A DNA stretch of 64,000 nt from JBBWZH01 sp035544115 (GTDB taxonomy: Bacteria; Actinomycetota; Actinomycetes; Mycobacteriales; CADCTP01). This document shows, piece by piece, positions 56,478 through 64,000 of the stretch. A model generated the notes under the pieces. The model searched no databases. It saw only the letters and a list, made by a program, of their open reading frames with translations, and had not been told where the DNA came from. Positions within the stretch are counted from its first letter, which is position 1; each line of letters opens with the position of its first letter. The position numbers were made by a program, and so were the translations under genes. Location of the stretch: assembly GCA_963714145.1 (NCBI GenBank), contig OY970235.1, positions 8,432,001 through 8,496,000 of the forward strand, written 5' to 3'.

Positions 56478-58295
56478 GTGGCTTCGACGCGGACTGAGAA
56501 TCCGTTCGGCGGTGGCCGGCGGGATCGTTCACGGGCCGGAATGGGGAGGCTGGCGAGCGCGCCGGGCCTGGCGATCGTGGTCGTGGCCGGTGGCCTGTCC
56601 GTGCTTGCGGCGCCGGGGACGTCCCACGCGGATCCGGTGGCAGCACCCGAGCGGGTGGAACTCGGGGTCTTCGGGGACTCCTACGCCTCCGGCGCCGGGA
56701 CGGACAAGCCCAGCGCCAACTACGCGACCCGTACCGTGGCCACGTCCGGCCGACCGGCCACGTATGTCGACCCGGCGCATCAGTCCACCCGGGCGCCGGC
56801 CTGGCAGGCGGTCGACCGGCTCCGCCGGGCGCACCCGGAGGTCGACGTCCACGTGGCATTCGACCCGGTCCTCGGCACGACCACCGGGTCGTTCCGGACC
56901 AAGATACGGCCGGGGACGCCGTTCGAGCACCCGGCACAACTCGCCGCGACGGCCGGCAAGGACGTGGTGCTGCTGAGCATCGGCGGCGACGAGGCAGACC
57001 TCGGCGGCTGGACCCGGATCGCGGCCGACGCGCAGGAGGACACGTCGGCCAGCGCGTTCCCCGGCCTGCTCGCGCGGCTGCGGGACCCGGCCTTCGCCCG
57101 GCGACTGCAGCAGACCTACGAAGCCGTGCTCGCGAACATGGCACCGGGCGGCACCCTGATCGTCACCACTTACCCGGTCATCCTGCCGGACCCGGTGCCG
57201 GCCGCCGCGCTCACCGGCTCGGCTGGTTGGGTGATCACCACCCGGGAGGCCCGCCTGTCCAACGACTACGTGCGGACTCTCGACGCTGTCATCGGCGCTG
57301 CGGTCAGTGCGGTGGCGGCGCGGGCCGCGCAACAGCGTAAGCACGTGGACGTCGTTGACCTGCGGGACGCGTTCGGCCAGCACCTGCTGTTCGCTGCGCA
57401 GCCCGCGGTCCGCGGACTGCTGTCGCTGACCGATGGCGGCCTCGTGCTGGACTCGTTCCATCCCAACGACCTGGGCCAGCAGATCATCGGCCAGCACCTG
57501 CAACCGGCGCTCGACCGCGCGGTCACCCGGGCCGCCGCGGCGCGAGGCAGCGCCGGGCGGCCGGCCGGGCCGGCCGGCCCGAGCCGACCGACAGCGGGCG
57601 AAGGCGGCTCGGCAGCCCGCCCACCGCTGGCGCAGCACGGCCACCGCCCGGCGCAGCCGGTCAGCACCAGCGCCGGGCCACCGCCGAGCAATCCGAACCA
57701 CCCGGCCCCGGCCGGCTCCTCCCCACCAGGCGGCTCATCACCACCGCCCGGCAGATCGACACCAGCAGCGCCCAACCCGGTCGGCCGGACCCCGACCGGC
57801 GACGGACCCAGCGGATCCACCCCGGCCGGCGGCGTCCCGACGCCCGGCGGATCCACCCCGGCGAACGGCAGTCACCCACCGGCCGCCGCGCCAGCACCAC
57901 CGGCAGCGTCCGGCGGATCCGATGCCGCCCCCGCCACAGCCACCCCAGCGGCCGACCCAGGAGCCGCCGAGTCCATCACCGACGACGGCCCGACCACCGA
58001 ATCCGACCCGGGCACGGCCCCCGCAGCCGACGACGCCACGCCGACCGCAACCGACCCAGCGGACAGCCCCGACGCCGACGGCAACACCGACGCCGAGGGC
58101 AACACCGACGCCGAGAGCAGCGCCGACTCGACCGACGACGCCTCCGACTCTCCTGGCAGCGACTCCGCCGACGGCGACAGCGACGGGAGCGACGGCGGCG
58201 GCGACGGGGGCGACGGCGGCGGCGACGGGGGCGACGGGGGCGACGGCGGAAGCGGCGGCGACGGGGGCGACGGGGGCGGCGGCGACGGGGACTGA
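56478..58295 (+). CDS. Secreted SGNH hydrolase with Pro-rich linker and Gly/Asp tail
   Basis: The 605-residue protein has a signal peptide near residues 25-53 (APGLAIVVVAGGLSVLAAPG). The SGNH domain (about 60-355) has block I GVFGDSYASGAG with the Ser and block V DSFHPNDLGQQI with Asp and His. Block III reads GGDE instead of GGND, so the oxyanion-hole Asn is replaced by Asp. A Pro/Gly/Ser linker (about 365-480), an Asp/Thr/Ser/Glu-rich stretch, and a final Gly-Asp-only tail of about 40 residues follow. It should act on acylated sugars or lipids outside the cell. The GTG start is 2 bp after the previous stop, so the two genes form one unit divergent from the second SARP gene. Confidence 0.78.
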   Translation: MASTRTENPFGGGRRDRSRAGMGRLASAPGLAIVVVAGGLSVLAAPGTSHADPVAAPERVELGVFGDSYASGAGTDKPSANYATRTVATSGRPATYVDPAHQSTRAPAWQAVDRLRRAHPEVDVHVAFDPVLGTTTGSFRTKIRPGTPFEHPAQLAATAGKDVVLLSIGGDEADLGGWTRIAADAQEDTSASAFPGLLARLRDPAFARRLQQTYEAVLANMAPGGTLIVTTYPVILPDPVPAAALTGSAGWVITTREARLSNDYVRTLDAVIGAAVSAVAARAAQQRKHVDVVDLRDAFGQHLLFAAQPAVRGLLSLTDGGLVLDSFHPNDLGQQIIGQHLQPALDRAVTRAAAARGSAGRPAGPAGPSRPTAGEGGSAARPPLAQHGHRPAQPVSTSAGPPPSNPNHPAPAGSSPPGGSSPPPGRSTPAAPNPVGRTPTGDGPSGSTPAGGVPTPGGSTPANGSHPPAAAPAPPAASGGSDAAPATATPAADPGAAESITDDGPTTESDPGTAPAADDATPTATDPADSPDADGNTDAEGNTDAESSADSTDDASDSPGSDSADGDSDGSDGGGDGGDGGGDGGDGGDGGSGGDGGDGGGGDGD

Positions 58296-58305
58296 CCGAC
58301 GGCAT

Positions 58306-58336
58306 CACCGGCCCCCCACCCGCAGCGGGGCCGGTG
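58306..58336. terminator. Terminator after the SGNH gene
   Basis: CACCGGCCCC (58306-58315) and GGGGCCGGTG (58327-58336) form a perfect 10-bp stem 11 bp after the stop. Confidence 0.75.
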
Positions 58337-58559
58337 GTGCGCACGGCTGCACAGGTCGAGGTCGCGGAGTGCTTCGAGAACTCCGCTTCCAGGCGAAGCG
58401 CCGCAGCGCGGTCGTTCGTAGTAGCCCACCTCACATGCAGGTCCGCTCGCACGGGAGCGGCCGCCACCCAGTCGTGCGGTGGGTGTTCGCTCGAGTCCTC
58501 AGGCGTCCTTGACCACGGCGACACCATGCGGGGCCGTGGACGTCGCCTGGTGCGCCCGT

Positions 58560-59384
58560 TCAGTCGTCGACGGCTTTCACCGCGGCGGCGATCGGCTCGA
58601 GCCCTGCGATCAGTTCGTCGAGTTCGTCGGCGCTGAGCACGTCGTACGCCGGCGCCGCCAGTTCGTCGGTGCGGGTCTCGATGTGCTGCTTGGTCTGCCG
58701 GCCCGCTTCGGTGAACCCGCCGGCGGCGTCCACCAGGCCGCGGCCGCGCAGCCCGTCGACGACGGCGGCCAGATGCGCCGTGGGCAGGTGGTGGATTCGG
58801 CCGAACTCCTCCGCCCTCATTCCGAGGGAGACGGCGAGCAGGACGTGGGCTTCGGTGCCGCCGATGCCGTGGGCGAGCAGGGCGGCGTTGTGGCCGTCCC
58901 CGCGATGCTCCCGCAGCAGCGTCGCGGCATGCCAGAGCCTGGCCACCGGCTTTTCGGGCACGGCAAGGGCCCGCAGCCCGGCGTACAGCGCTCGACCCTC
59001 GGTCGGCGCGCTCACCGCTGCCCGGGTGGCGAGCTCGGCGACCCGCACCAGACCGGGGGACTCGGCGAGCTGCCCGAGCATCTGCCGCAGCGCGGCGGCG
59101 CTGCCTCGCTCCCGCACGGCGATCGCCTCGGCCGGGGTGATCTTCCCCCAGACCCACGGGATGTGGCGCGCCACCTCACCGTCGGCGAAGTTGTAGAAGA
59201 CCGCGTGCACCACCTCAGCCGGTGCCAGTCCCAGCGGCGCGGCCCGGCCCGCGAAGTACCCGTCCCAGTAGTTGCGCATGCCGACGGCCAGGAACGCCTC
59301 GTTCGGCACCTCGGAGAAGGTGACCGTGGCGATCGGCTCGACAACCTCGAACATGCGGTGGACCTTGGCCAGTGGGTGCGACAT
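58560..59384 (-). CDS. SCO6745-family protein
   Basis: The 274-residue protein matches the actinobacterial SCO6745 (SalK-type) family: MFEVVEPIATVTFSEVPNEA, MRNYWDGYFAGRAAPLG near 36-52, VVHAVFYNFADGEVARHIP and the C-terminal winged-helix-like half (HLPTAHLAAVVDGLRGRGLV). Members are cytosolic with a possible nucleic-acid-binding fold and no established biochemical role. ATG 59384 fits the family start. It converges on the SGNH operon across a terminator. Regulation is not evident. Confidence 0.85.
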   Translation of the reverse strand: MSHPLAKVHRMFEVVEPIATVTFSEVPNEAFLAVGMRNYWDGYFAGRAAPLGLAPAEVVHAVFYNFADGEVARHIPWVWGKITPAEAIAVRERGSAAALRQMLGQLAESPGLVRVAELATRAAVSAPTEGRALYAGLRALAVPEKPVARLWHAATLLREHRGDGHNAALLAHGIGGTEAHVLLAVSLGMRAEEFGRIHHLPTAHLAAVVDGLRGRGLVDAAGGFTEAGRQTKQHIETRTDELAAPAYDVLSADELDELIAGLEPIAAAVKAVDD

Positions 59385-59569
59385 CCGCCGAATCTCCTGT
59401 TGTCATCGTGTCGGCACCCCCATGGGCAGCCGCTCACCCCAACCACGAACAACGCGGCCCGGATCCGACAACCCCCGGCGACATCAACCCAGCCAAGATC
59501 AGCCCTACTCTCCTGCCGCTCTTGGTCGATCTTGCCGATCGCATAGCGATGCCATCACCTGGCGCCTGC

Positions 59570-60124
59570 CTACCCGGCGGGCGCCGGTGGGGGCACTGGG
59601 CGGTGATAGCGCACTTCGTCAACGGTGACGCCGAAGACCTCTTCCGTACGGGCGCTGCCGTCGGGCTGCCAGCCGTAGTGCTCGTATACCGCCCGGGCCC
59701 GTTGGTTTCCGGCCGCCACCCACAGCACAGCCCGGTCGAACCCCCGCTCGGCCAGGCCGGCCGTGGCCGCGGTGAGCAGCGCCCGGCCGACGCCCCGCTG
59801 CCAGTGATCGGGCCGCACGTTGATCGCGTACAGCTCGCCCGCTGCTTGCTGGACCGGCCGCGCGCCGGCCGGACCGGTGATCCGGGCCGGACCGTAGCTG
59901 GCGAACCCGGCGATCTGACCGTCCACTGTGGCCACCAGCGTCGGTGTCTGCGGGTCCGGCGCGGCGAGCCGGCGCCGCCACTGCTCGCCGCGCTGGGCAG
60001 GATCCAGCCCGTCGAGGTAGCCCTGCGGCATGATCCCCTGGTACGCCGCCTGCCACGCCTGGACGTGCACCCGCCCGAGCGACGCGCCATCCTCGACCAC
60101 CGCAGGCCGTACCACCACTGACAT
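59570..60124 (-). CDS. GNAT-family N-acetyltransferase
   Basis: A 184-residue acetyltransferase: VVRPAVVEDGASLGRVHVQ, WQAAYQGIMPQGYLDGL, and the acetyl-CoA site INVRPDHWQRGVGRALLTA near 115-133, followed by ERGFDRAVLWVAAGN and YEHYGWQPDG. It would acetylate an amine on a small molecule or protein. The substrate cannot be told. ATG 60124 (MSVVVRPA) is preferred over an upstream ATG because it begins at the family start. It follows a small gap from the SCO6745 gene on the same strand. Confidence 0.88.
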   Translation of the reverse strand: MSVVVRPAVVEDGASLGRVHVQAWQAAYQGIMPQGYLDGLDPAQRGEQWRRRLAAPDPQTPTLVATVDGQIAGFASYGPARITGPAGARPVQQAAGELYAINVRPDHWQRGVGRALLTAATAGLAERGFDRAVLWVAAGNQRARAVYEHYGWQPDGSARTEEVFGVTVDEVRYHRPVPPPAPAG

Positions 60125-60212
60125 GGCCGCAACGGTAGGCCGCCGGACCGTACAACTCATCTCAAATAACTGCGGCGCGCTGCCCTGCCGGCGTCGGCAT
60201 GTCTACTAGAAC

Positions 60213-60844
60213 GTGATTCTCGCGTTCGAGGACGTGGCCGGGCAGGAGCCGGTCCAGCCGTGGGATGCCGGCGAGTTGCGCCGGGTCGTCGCCGCGATCG
60301 GGGCGCTGTCGGCGGTGCCGGCGCCGCCCGGGTTCCCGGCGGCCGGCGATCGTCCGCGGCTGGGCGGTTGGGCCGAACTGGCCGCCGACCCGGTCCGCGT
60401 CGGCGGGCTGGCGGTGTACTCGCCGTGGGCCGCTGCCCGCCTCGACCGGCTGCTGGTTCTCGAGCGGGACGGCCTGACCGCGGCGGCGGGGTCGGCTGTC
60501 GTCCATTTCGATCTGTACGCGCATAACATTCTGCTGACCGCGGCCGGGTCGTGTTCGTCGACTGGCCGCACGCCCGTCTCGGCGCGCCGTTCGTCGACCT
60601 CGTGATCACCCTGTCCAGCGCGGCAGCCGGCGGCCTCGATCCCGAGCCGCTCATGCGCGAGCACCAGACCGGCCGCGGCGTCGACCCGCTCGCGGTCACC
60701 GCCGTCCTGGCCGCGCACGCCGGTTTCTGCGTCGCCGGCGCCCTGACCCCGCCCACCCCCGGCCTCGAACCGATCACCGCGGCCAAACAACACCTCGGCC
60801 ACGGCGCCCTGGCCTGGCTGGAACAACGCCTCACCCACACCTGA
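60213..60844 (+). pseudogene. Phosphotransferase (aminoglycoside/choline kinase-like), truncated and frameshifted
   Basis: The frame opens in mid-domain at LAFEDVAGQEPVQPW, a segment that normally follows about 90 N-terminal residues of a kinase lobe. It includes the catalytic HFDLYAHNILL near 94-104, then a missing base in the GCGGCC run (about 60541-60550) shifts the frame. Resumption in the next frame gives VFVDWPHARLGAPFVDLV with the metal-binding Asp and a normal end EQRLTHT at 60844. It has lost both its start and its frame, so it is a decayed gene. Confidence 0.75.
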
Positions 60845-60941
60845 GCGCCCTGGTCAGCGCGGCCCAGGCGGGTGCCATCGGGGCTCCTGACCGGCAACGT
60901 GCGGGGTAGGCCCGGGCCGGCAGTCGCGACCGGGACGCGGG

Positions 60942-62363
60942 TCATTGTGTTTCTTGTTGGAGCAGGTCGGCGATTGCGGCGATGCCGGCTTCGATGGCGT
61001 GCTTCGGGGTGTCGCCGAAGCCGAGCACGAGCTGCGGTCCGGTTGGGCGCGCTGTGCGGTACATGCCGGCCAGGCCGTAGAGGCCGACCCCGCGACGCCG
61101 GGCGAGCTTGATCAGTTGGTCTTCGTCGGTACCGGTAGGTAGGTGCAGGATGGCGTGGAAGCCGGCGGCGAGGCCGGTGACGCGCAGCCCGGGTGCGTGG
61201 GTGGCGAGGGCGGCGAGCAGGGTCTGGCGGCGGGCGGCGTATTCGGTGCGGGCGCGACGCAGGTGCCGGTCGTAGCGGCCGGATTCGATGAGTGTGGCGA
61301 GCGCCAGCTGGTCGAGGCTTGGGCTGCCGCGGTCGGCGACCCGCTTGGCGTGGGCTATCGCCCCGAGCAGCGGCGGTGGAGCGATCAGCCACCCGATGCG
61401 CAGGGCGGGGGCGAGCGACTTGCTGACCGTACCGAGCGAGACGACGCAGTCGGGTGCGAGCCCTTGCAGCGAGCCGACCGGCTCGCGGTCGTAGCGGAAC
61501 TCGGCGTCGTAGTCGTCTTCGAGGATCACACCAGCACGTCGGCGGGCCCAGGCAATGAGCTCCTGGCGGCGGTGTCCGGCGAGCAGGACGCCGGTGGGCC
61601 ACTGGTGGGCCGGGGTCACGAGGACGGCCCGGGCGGTGGTGCGTTCCAGCGCGGTGACGTCGAGGCCGTCCGCGTCTACCGGGACGGGCACCACGGCGAT
61701 GCCGGCGGCGGTCGCCTGCTCGGTAGTCGAGTTGCCGGCGCCCGGGTCTTCGACGCCGAGGTTGTGGACGCCGGCGGCGGCGAGCACGCGCAGCACGAGC
61801 CCGAGACCCTGCGCCATGCCGTTGCCGATGACGACCTGGTCGGCGGTGGCCGAGACCGCCCGCACCCGCCGTAGATAGGCGGCGATCACCTCGCGCAGCC
61901 GTGGCTCACCGGCCGGGTCCCCGTAGTCGAAGGCGCTGTTCGGGGCGGTGCGGCAGACTTCGCGGATCGCCCAGGCCCAGTCCTCGCGCGGCGCGAGGCG
62001 CAGGTCCGGCACGCCGTGCCGGAAGTCGGCGATCGCGTGGCGCGGCTGGACCGGTGGCCGCGCCGTCGGTGGCGTGGCCGGGCGGGCGACCGCGGCCGCC
62101 GCGACGCGGGTGGCCGATCCGGGGCGGCTGGTCAGGTAGCCCTCGGCCTGCAGCTGGAGGTAGCACTGCTGGACGATGCCCCGGGACAGCCCCAAAAGGC
62201 GGGCGAGCTCGCGCGAGGACGGCAGCCGCTCGTCGACGGCCAGCCGGCCGCGCCGGATCGCGTTGCGGAGCTGGCCTTCGAGCTGTGCGCGGAGCCCCGC
62301 AGCGCCGTCCCGATCGATCGTGACGAGCAGCTCGGGCCCCAAACCGGCCCACTCCACAGGCAT
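60942..62363 (-). CDS. MocR/PdxR-type regulator (GntR helix-turn-helix plus aminotransferase domain)
   Basis: The 473-residue protein has an N-terminal GntR winged helix (LAVDERLPSSRELARLLGLS and GIVQQCYLQLQAEGYL, about 38-75) and a class-I aminotransferase-like domain with the PLP lysine in TVSKSLAPALR near 312-318. Such proteins bind PLP or its adduct and control vitamin B6 or amino-compound genes. It is divergent from an MFS exporter gene. Two direct repeats CTGGACCATA and CTGGGCCATA lie between the start codons, the usual type of MocR site. It probably controls the exporter and itself. Confidence 0.9.
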   Translation of the reverse strand: MPVEWAGLGPELLVTIDRDGAAGLRAQLEGQLRNAIRRGRLAVDERLPSSRELARLLGLSRGIVQQCYLQLQAEGYLTSRPGSATRVAAAAVARPATPPTARPPVQPRHAIADFRHGVPDLRLAPREDWAWAIREVCRTAPNSAFDYGDPAGEPRLREVIAAYLRRVRAVSATADQVVIGNGMAQGLGLVLRVLAAAGVHNLGVEDPGAGNSTTEQATAAGIAVVPVPVDADGLDVTALERTTARAVLVTPAHQWPTGVLLAGHRRQELIAWARRRAGVILEDDYDAEFRYDREPVGSLQGLAPDCVVSLGTVSKSLAPALRIGWLIAPPPLLGAIAHAKRVADRGSPSLDQLALATLIESGRYDRHLRRARTEYAARRQTLLAALATHAPGLRVTGLAAGFHAILHLPTGTDEDQLIKLARRRGVGLYGLAGMYRTARPTGPQLVLGFGDTPKHAIEAGIAAIADLLQQETQ

Positions 62364-62367
62364 AGAA

Positions 62368-62399
62368 CTGGACCATACCGGTGACCCAGCTGGGCCATA
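62368..62399. promoter_or_regulatory. MocR-type paired direct repeats
   Basis: CTGGACCATA (62368-62377) and CTGGGCCATA (62390-62399), starts 22 bp apart, about two helical turns, between the divergent regulator and exporter genes. Confidence 0.65.
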
Positions 62400-62410
62400 G
62401 CGTCGGCGCC

Positions 62411-63574
62411 ATGACCACTGACGTGCTTACCCGACCGGCCGGGACCACGCTCCTGTCGCGGGCTCTGCTGCTGCGGTTCGTCTCGATCCTCGGCTCGTCG
62501 ATCGGCTTCTACCTGCCGCTGTCCGTGGTGCCGCTGTTCGCGAAGGAGGCCGGCTCCGACAGCAACGCCGGCCTGGCCACCGTCGCGCTGCTGCTGGCGA
62601 CCGTGGCCTGCGAGCTGGTGACGCCGCGGCTGATCACCCGGGTCGGATACCGCAGGGCGCTGGCCCTCGGGCTGGTGCTGCTGGGCGTGCCGACGCTGGT
62701 GCTGACGTTCAGCGCCAGCATCGCGGTGATCGTCGCGGTCAGCGTGGTACGCGGCGCCGGGTTCGCGATCTGCGCCGTCGCCGGCGGGACCGTCACGGCC
62801 ATGCTCATCCCGGCCGACCGGCGCGGCGAAGGTCTCGCGCTCGTCGGCATCGTGAGCGGAATCGCCAGCCTGCTCGCGTTGCCCGGCGGCGTGTGGATCG
62901 CGGCGCGCTGGGGATACCCGCCGGTGTTCGCGGCGACAGCGGCGGCCACGCTGCTCGCGCTGCTGTCCGTGCCCGGGCTGCCCCGCCGCGCCGCGGCCGT
63001 GAACGAGGGCCGCCACCACGGAGTGCTCGGCGCGCTGCGCAGCGCCGCGCTCACCCGCCCGGCGGCGATCTTCGCCGGGTCGACCGCGGCGGCCGGAGTA
63101 TTCGTCACGTTCCTGCCGCTGGCCGTCACCGACCAGCCGGCCTCGGTCGCCGCGGTCGCGCTGCTCGCCCAGACCGCCGCGGCCACGGTCGGCCGCTGGG
63201 TCGCCGGACGGCTCGGCGACCGGCACGGCACCGCCCGCCTGCTCACCCCCGCGGTGGCCCTGACCGCAACGGGAATGGCCGCGATGGCGGCCACCGGCAC
63301 CCCGTCCGCGGTGATCGGCGGAGCGCTCCTCTTCGGTATCGGGTTCGGGCTGCTGCAGAACGCTTCGCTGACACTGATGTACGCCCGCGTGCCGGCCGGC
63401 GGCGAAGGCGCCGTGAGCGCCATCTGGAACGCCGCCTACGACCTCGGCATGGCCGCCGGCGCGCTCGGCGCCGGACTGCTCATCACCTCGATCGGATACC
63501 CCGCGACCTTCCTGCTCACCGCTGCCGCGATCCTCCCCGCGCTCACCCTGGTCCGCCGCGACCGTCGCCCCTGA
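62411..63574 (+). CDS. MFS transporter
   Basis: A 387-residue membrane protein with about twelve helices. The N-terminal half has FVSILGSSIGFYLPLSVVPL and a RVGYRRALALGLVL motif-A-like loop; the second half has RWVAGRLGDRHGTARLL as the matching loop. It exports a small molecule; the substrate is unknown. ATG 62411 is chosen because homologues begin near MTTDVL; the open frame extends ten codons further upstream but would overlap the operator. It is controlled, by inference, by the divergent MocR regulator. Confidence 0.88.
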   Translation: MTTDVLTRPAGTTLLSRALLLRFVSILGSSIGFYLPLSVVPLFAKEAGSDSNAGLATVALLLATVACELVTPRLITRVGYRRALALGLVLLGVPTLVLTFSASIAVIVAVSVVRGAGFAICAVAGGTVTAMLIPADRRGEGLALVGIVSGIASLLALPGGVWIAARWGYPPVFAATAAATLLALLSVPGLPRRAAAVNEGRHHGVLGALRSAALTRPAAIFAGSTAAAGVFVTFLPLAVTDQPASVAAVALLAQTAAATVGRWVAGRLGDRHGTARLLTPAVALTATGMAAMAATGTPSAVIGGALLFGIGFGLLQNASLTLMYARVPAGGEGAVSAIWNAAYDLGMAAGALGAGLLITSIGYPATFLLTAAAILPALTLVRRDRRP

Positions 63575-63755
63575 CCGGAAACCCGACGCCTCACCGGCCC
63601 CTCGTCACATCGGCCGCGCGTTGATCCTGGGCGGGCGTGCCGATGCCCGGCTGGGTCGTCCAGCCCAGGCTGGGGAGATTGCCTGCTGCCGTGGGCTGAT
63701 CTGCTCACAGCAGCAGACCCGGCGAACGGGACCGGGGCCGCGGCATTGTCAGGGC

Positions 63756-64000
63756 ATGACGAACGAGGAGAGGCAGCCGCTGTTCGACCACCGGCTGCGT
63801 GAACGGTTCTTCAGTCAGCGGGTTCTGGTCCTCGACGGTGTGCTCGACGACGACAACGGGACGGTGCTGGCGACCCAGATGCTCTGGCTGGCCAGCGAGG
63901 ATCCGCGCAAGGACATCGCGCTGTGGATCCACTCGCCGGGTGGCTCGGTGCCCGCGATGCTGGCGATACGCGACGTGATGCAGTTGGTGCCGTGCGACGT
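63756..64000 (+). CDS. ClpP-type protease subunit, 5' part (cut by window edge)
   Basis: The frame runs open to the window end and reads MTNEERQPLFDHRLRERFF, then SQRVLVLDGVLDDDNG, LATQMLWLASEDP and DIALWIHSPGGSV. These are the N-terminal segments of ClpP; HSPGGSV is the oxyanion-hole glycine motif (usually NSPGGS). The catalytic Ser lies beyond the window. It forms barrel proteases that degrade proteins with ClpX, ClpA or ClpC. The start at ATG 63756 is supported by the normal distance to HSPGGS. It may be one of several clpP paralogues, as is common in actinobacteria. Confidence 0.85.
   Translation, partial: MTNEERQPLFDHRLRERFFSQRVLVLDGVLDDDNGTVLATQMLWLASEDPRKDIALWIHSPGGSVPAMLAIRDVMQLVPCD

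Noticed and set aside
60157..61602. 481-codon minus-strand frame beside the MocR gene
   Set aside because: It overlaps the MocR aminotransferase domain in another frame and shows only Arg/Pro-rich low complexity.

Overview
The window is very G+C-rich DNA from a filamentous actinomycete. The evidence is two SARP/AfsR-type regulators with STAND and TPR domains, an SCO6745-family protein, F420-reductase-like enzymes, an MmyB-type XRE regulator, GTG starts and chains of 4-nt stop/start overlaps. A Micromonosporaceae-like host is my inference. No rRNA, tRNA or CRISPR array was seen.

Layout. 1-7.6 kb: a mannoside-utilisation operon (ABC binding protein, two permeases, GH2 beta-mannosidase, LacI regulator). 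Its binding-protein gene is split by an IS1634-family element and its second permease is frameshifted. 7.7-14.3 kb: an SGNH esterase, then a 1,497-residue secreted protein joining transglycosylase-like, carbohydrate-binding-like, SGNH and C-terminal HNH nuclease domains, with a small secreted peptidoglycan-binding-like protein beside it. 14.6-17.4 kb: a SARP/STAND/TPR regulator divergent from those secreted genes. 17.4-25.3 kb: redox enzymes with TetR, MarR and XRE regulators, mixed with broken genes. A repeated GGTTGA-N4-TCAACC site probably marks a MarR regulon.

25.8-50.5 kb is the metabolic core: a CBS-BON protein, a truncated glutamate-cysteine ligase-like gene, a zinc alcohol dehydrogenase, and a cytosolic group 3b-type [NiFe] hydrogenase operon (hydB, a cyclic-nucleotide-binding-fold gene, hydG, hydD, hydA, maturation protease). 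It continues with a GltD-like flavoprotein, pyruvate:ferredoxin oxidoreductase (nifJ) and a dihydroorotate dehydrogenase-like gene. The hypF-hypC-hypD-hypE operon converges on these, followed by a tandem universal stress protein and a P-type ATPase. Together they could link pyruvate, ferredoxin, NAD(P)H and H2 under low oxygen. The CBS gene and hydB share a 47-bp upstream element, and several GGGAC-N4-GTCCC (DosR/DevR-like) sites lie nearby, so a hypoxia/dormancy regulon is likely (inference). hydB has a 1-nt insertion, hypA and hypB are not in the window, and several stress genes here are deletion remnants.

50.5-64 kb: an orphan SLATT-type two-TM protein, XRE and MFS fragments, a second SARP/STAND/TPR regulator divergent from two secreted proteins with Gly/Asp-rich tails (one an SGNH hydrolase with GGDE in place of GGND), an SCO6745-like protein, a GNAT acetyltransferase, a broken phosphotransferase, a divergent MocR/MFS pair with paired operator repeats, and the 5' end of a clpP-like gene cut by the window edge.

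The strongest leads are the twin SARP-plus-secreted-SGNH modules, the shared promoter of the hydrogenase region, the IS element with an inferred 104-bp target duplication, and the multidomain protein ending in an HNH nuclease.
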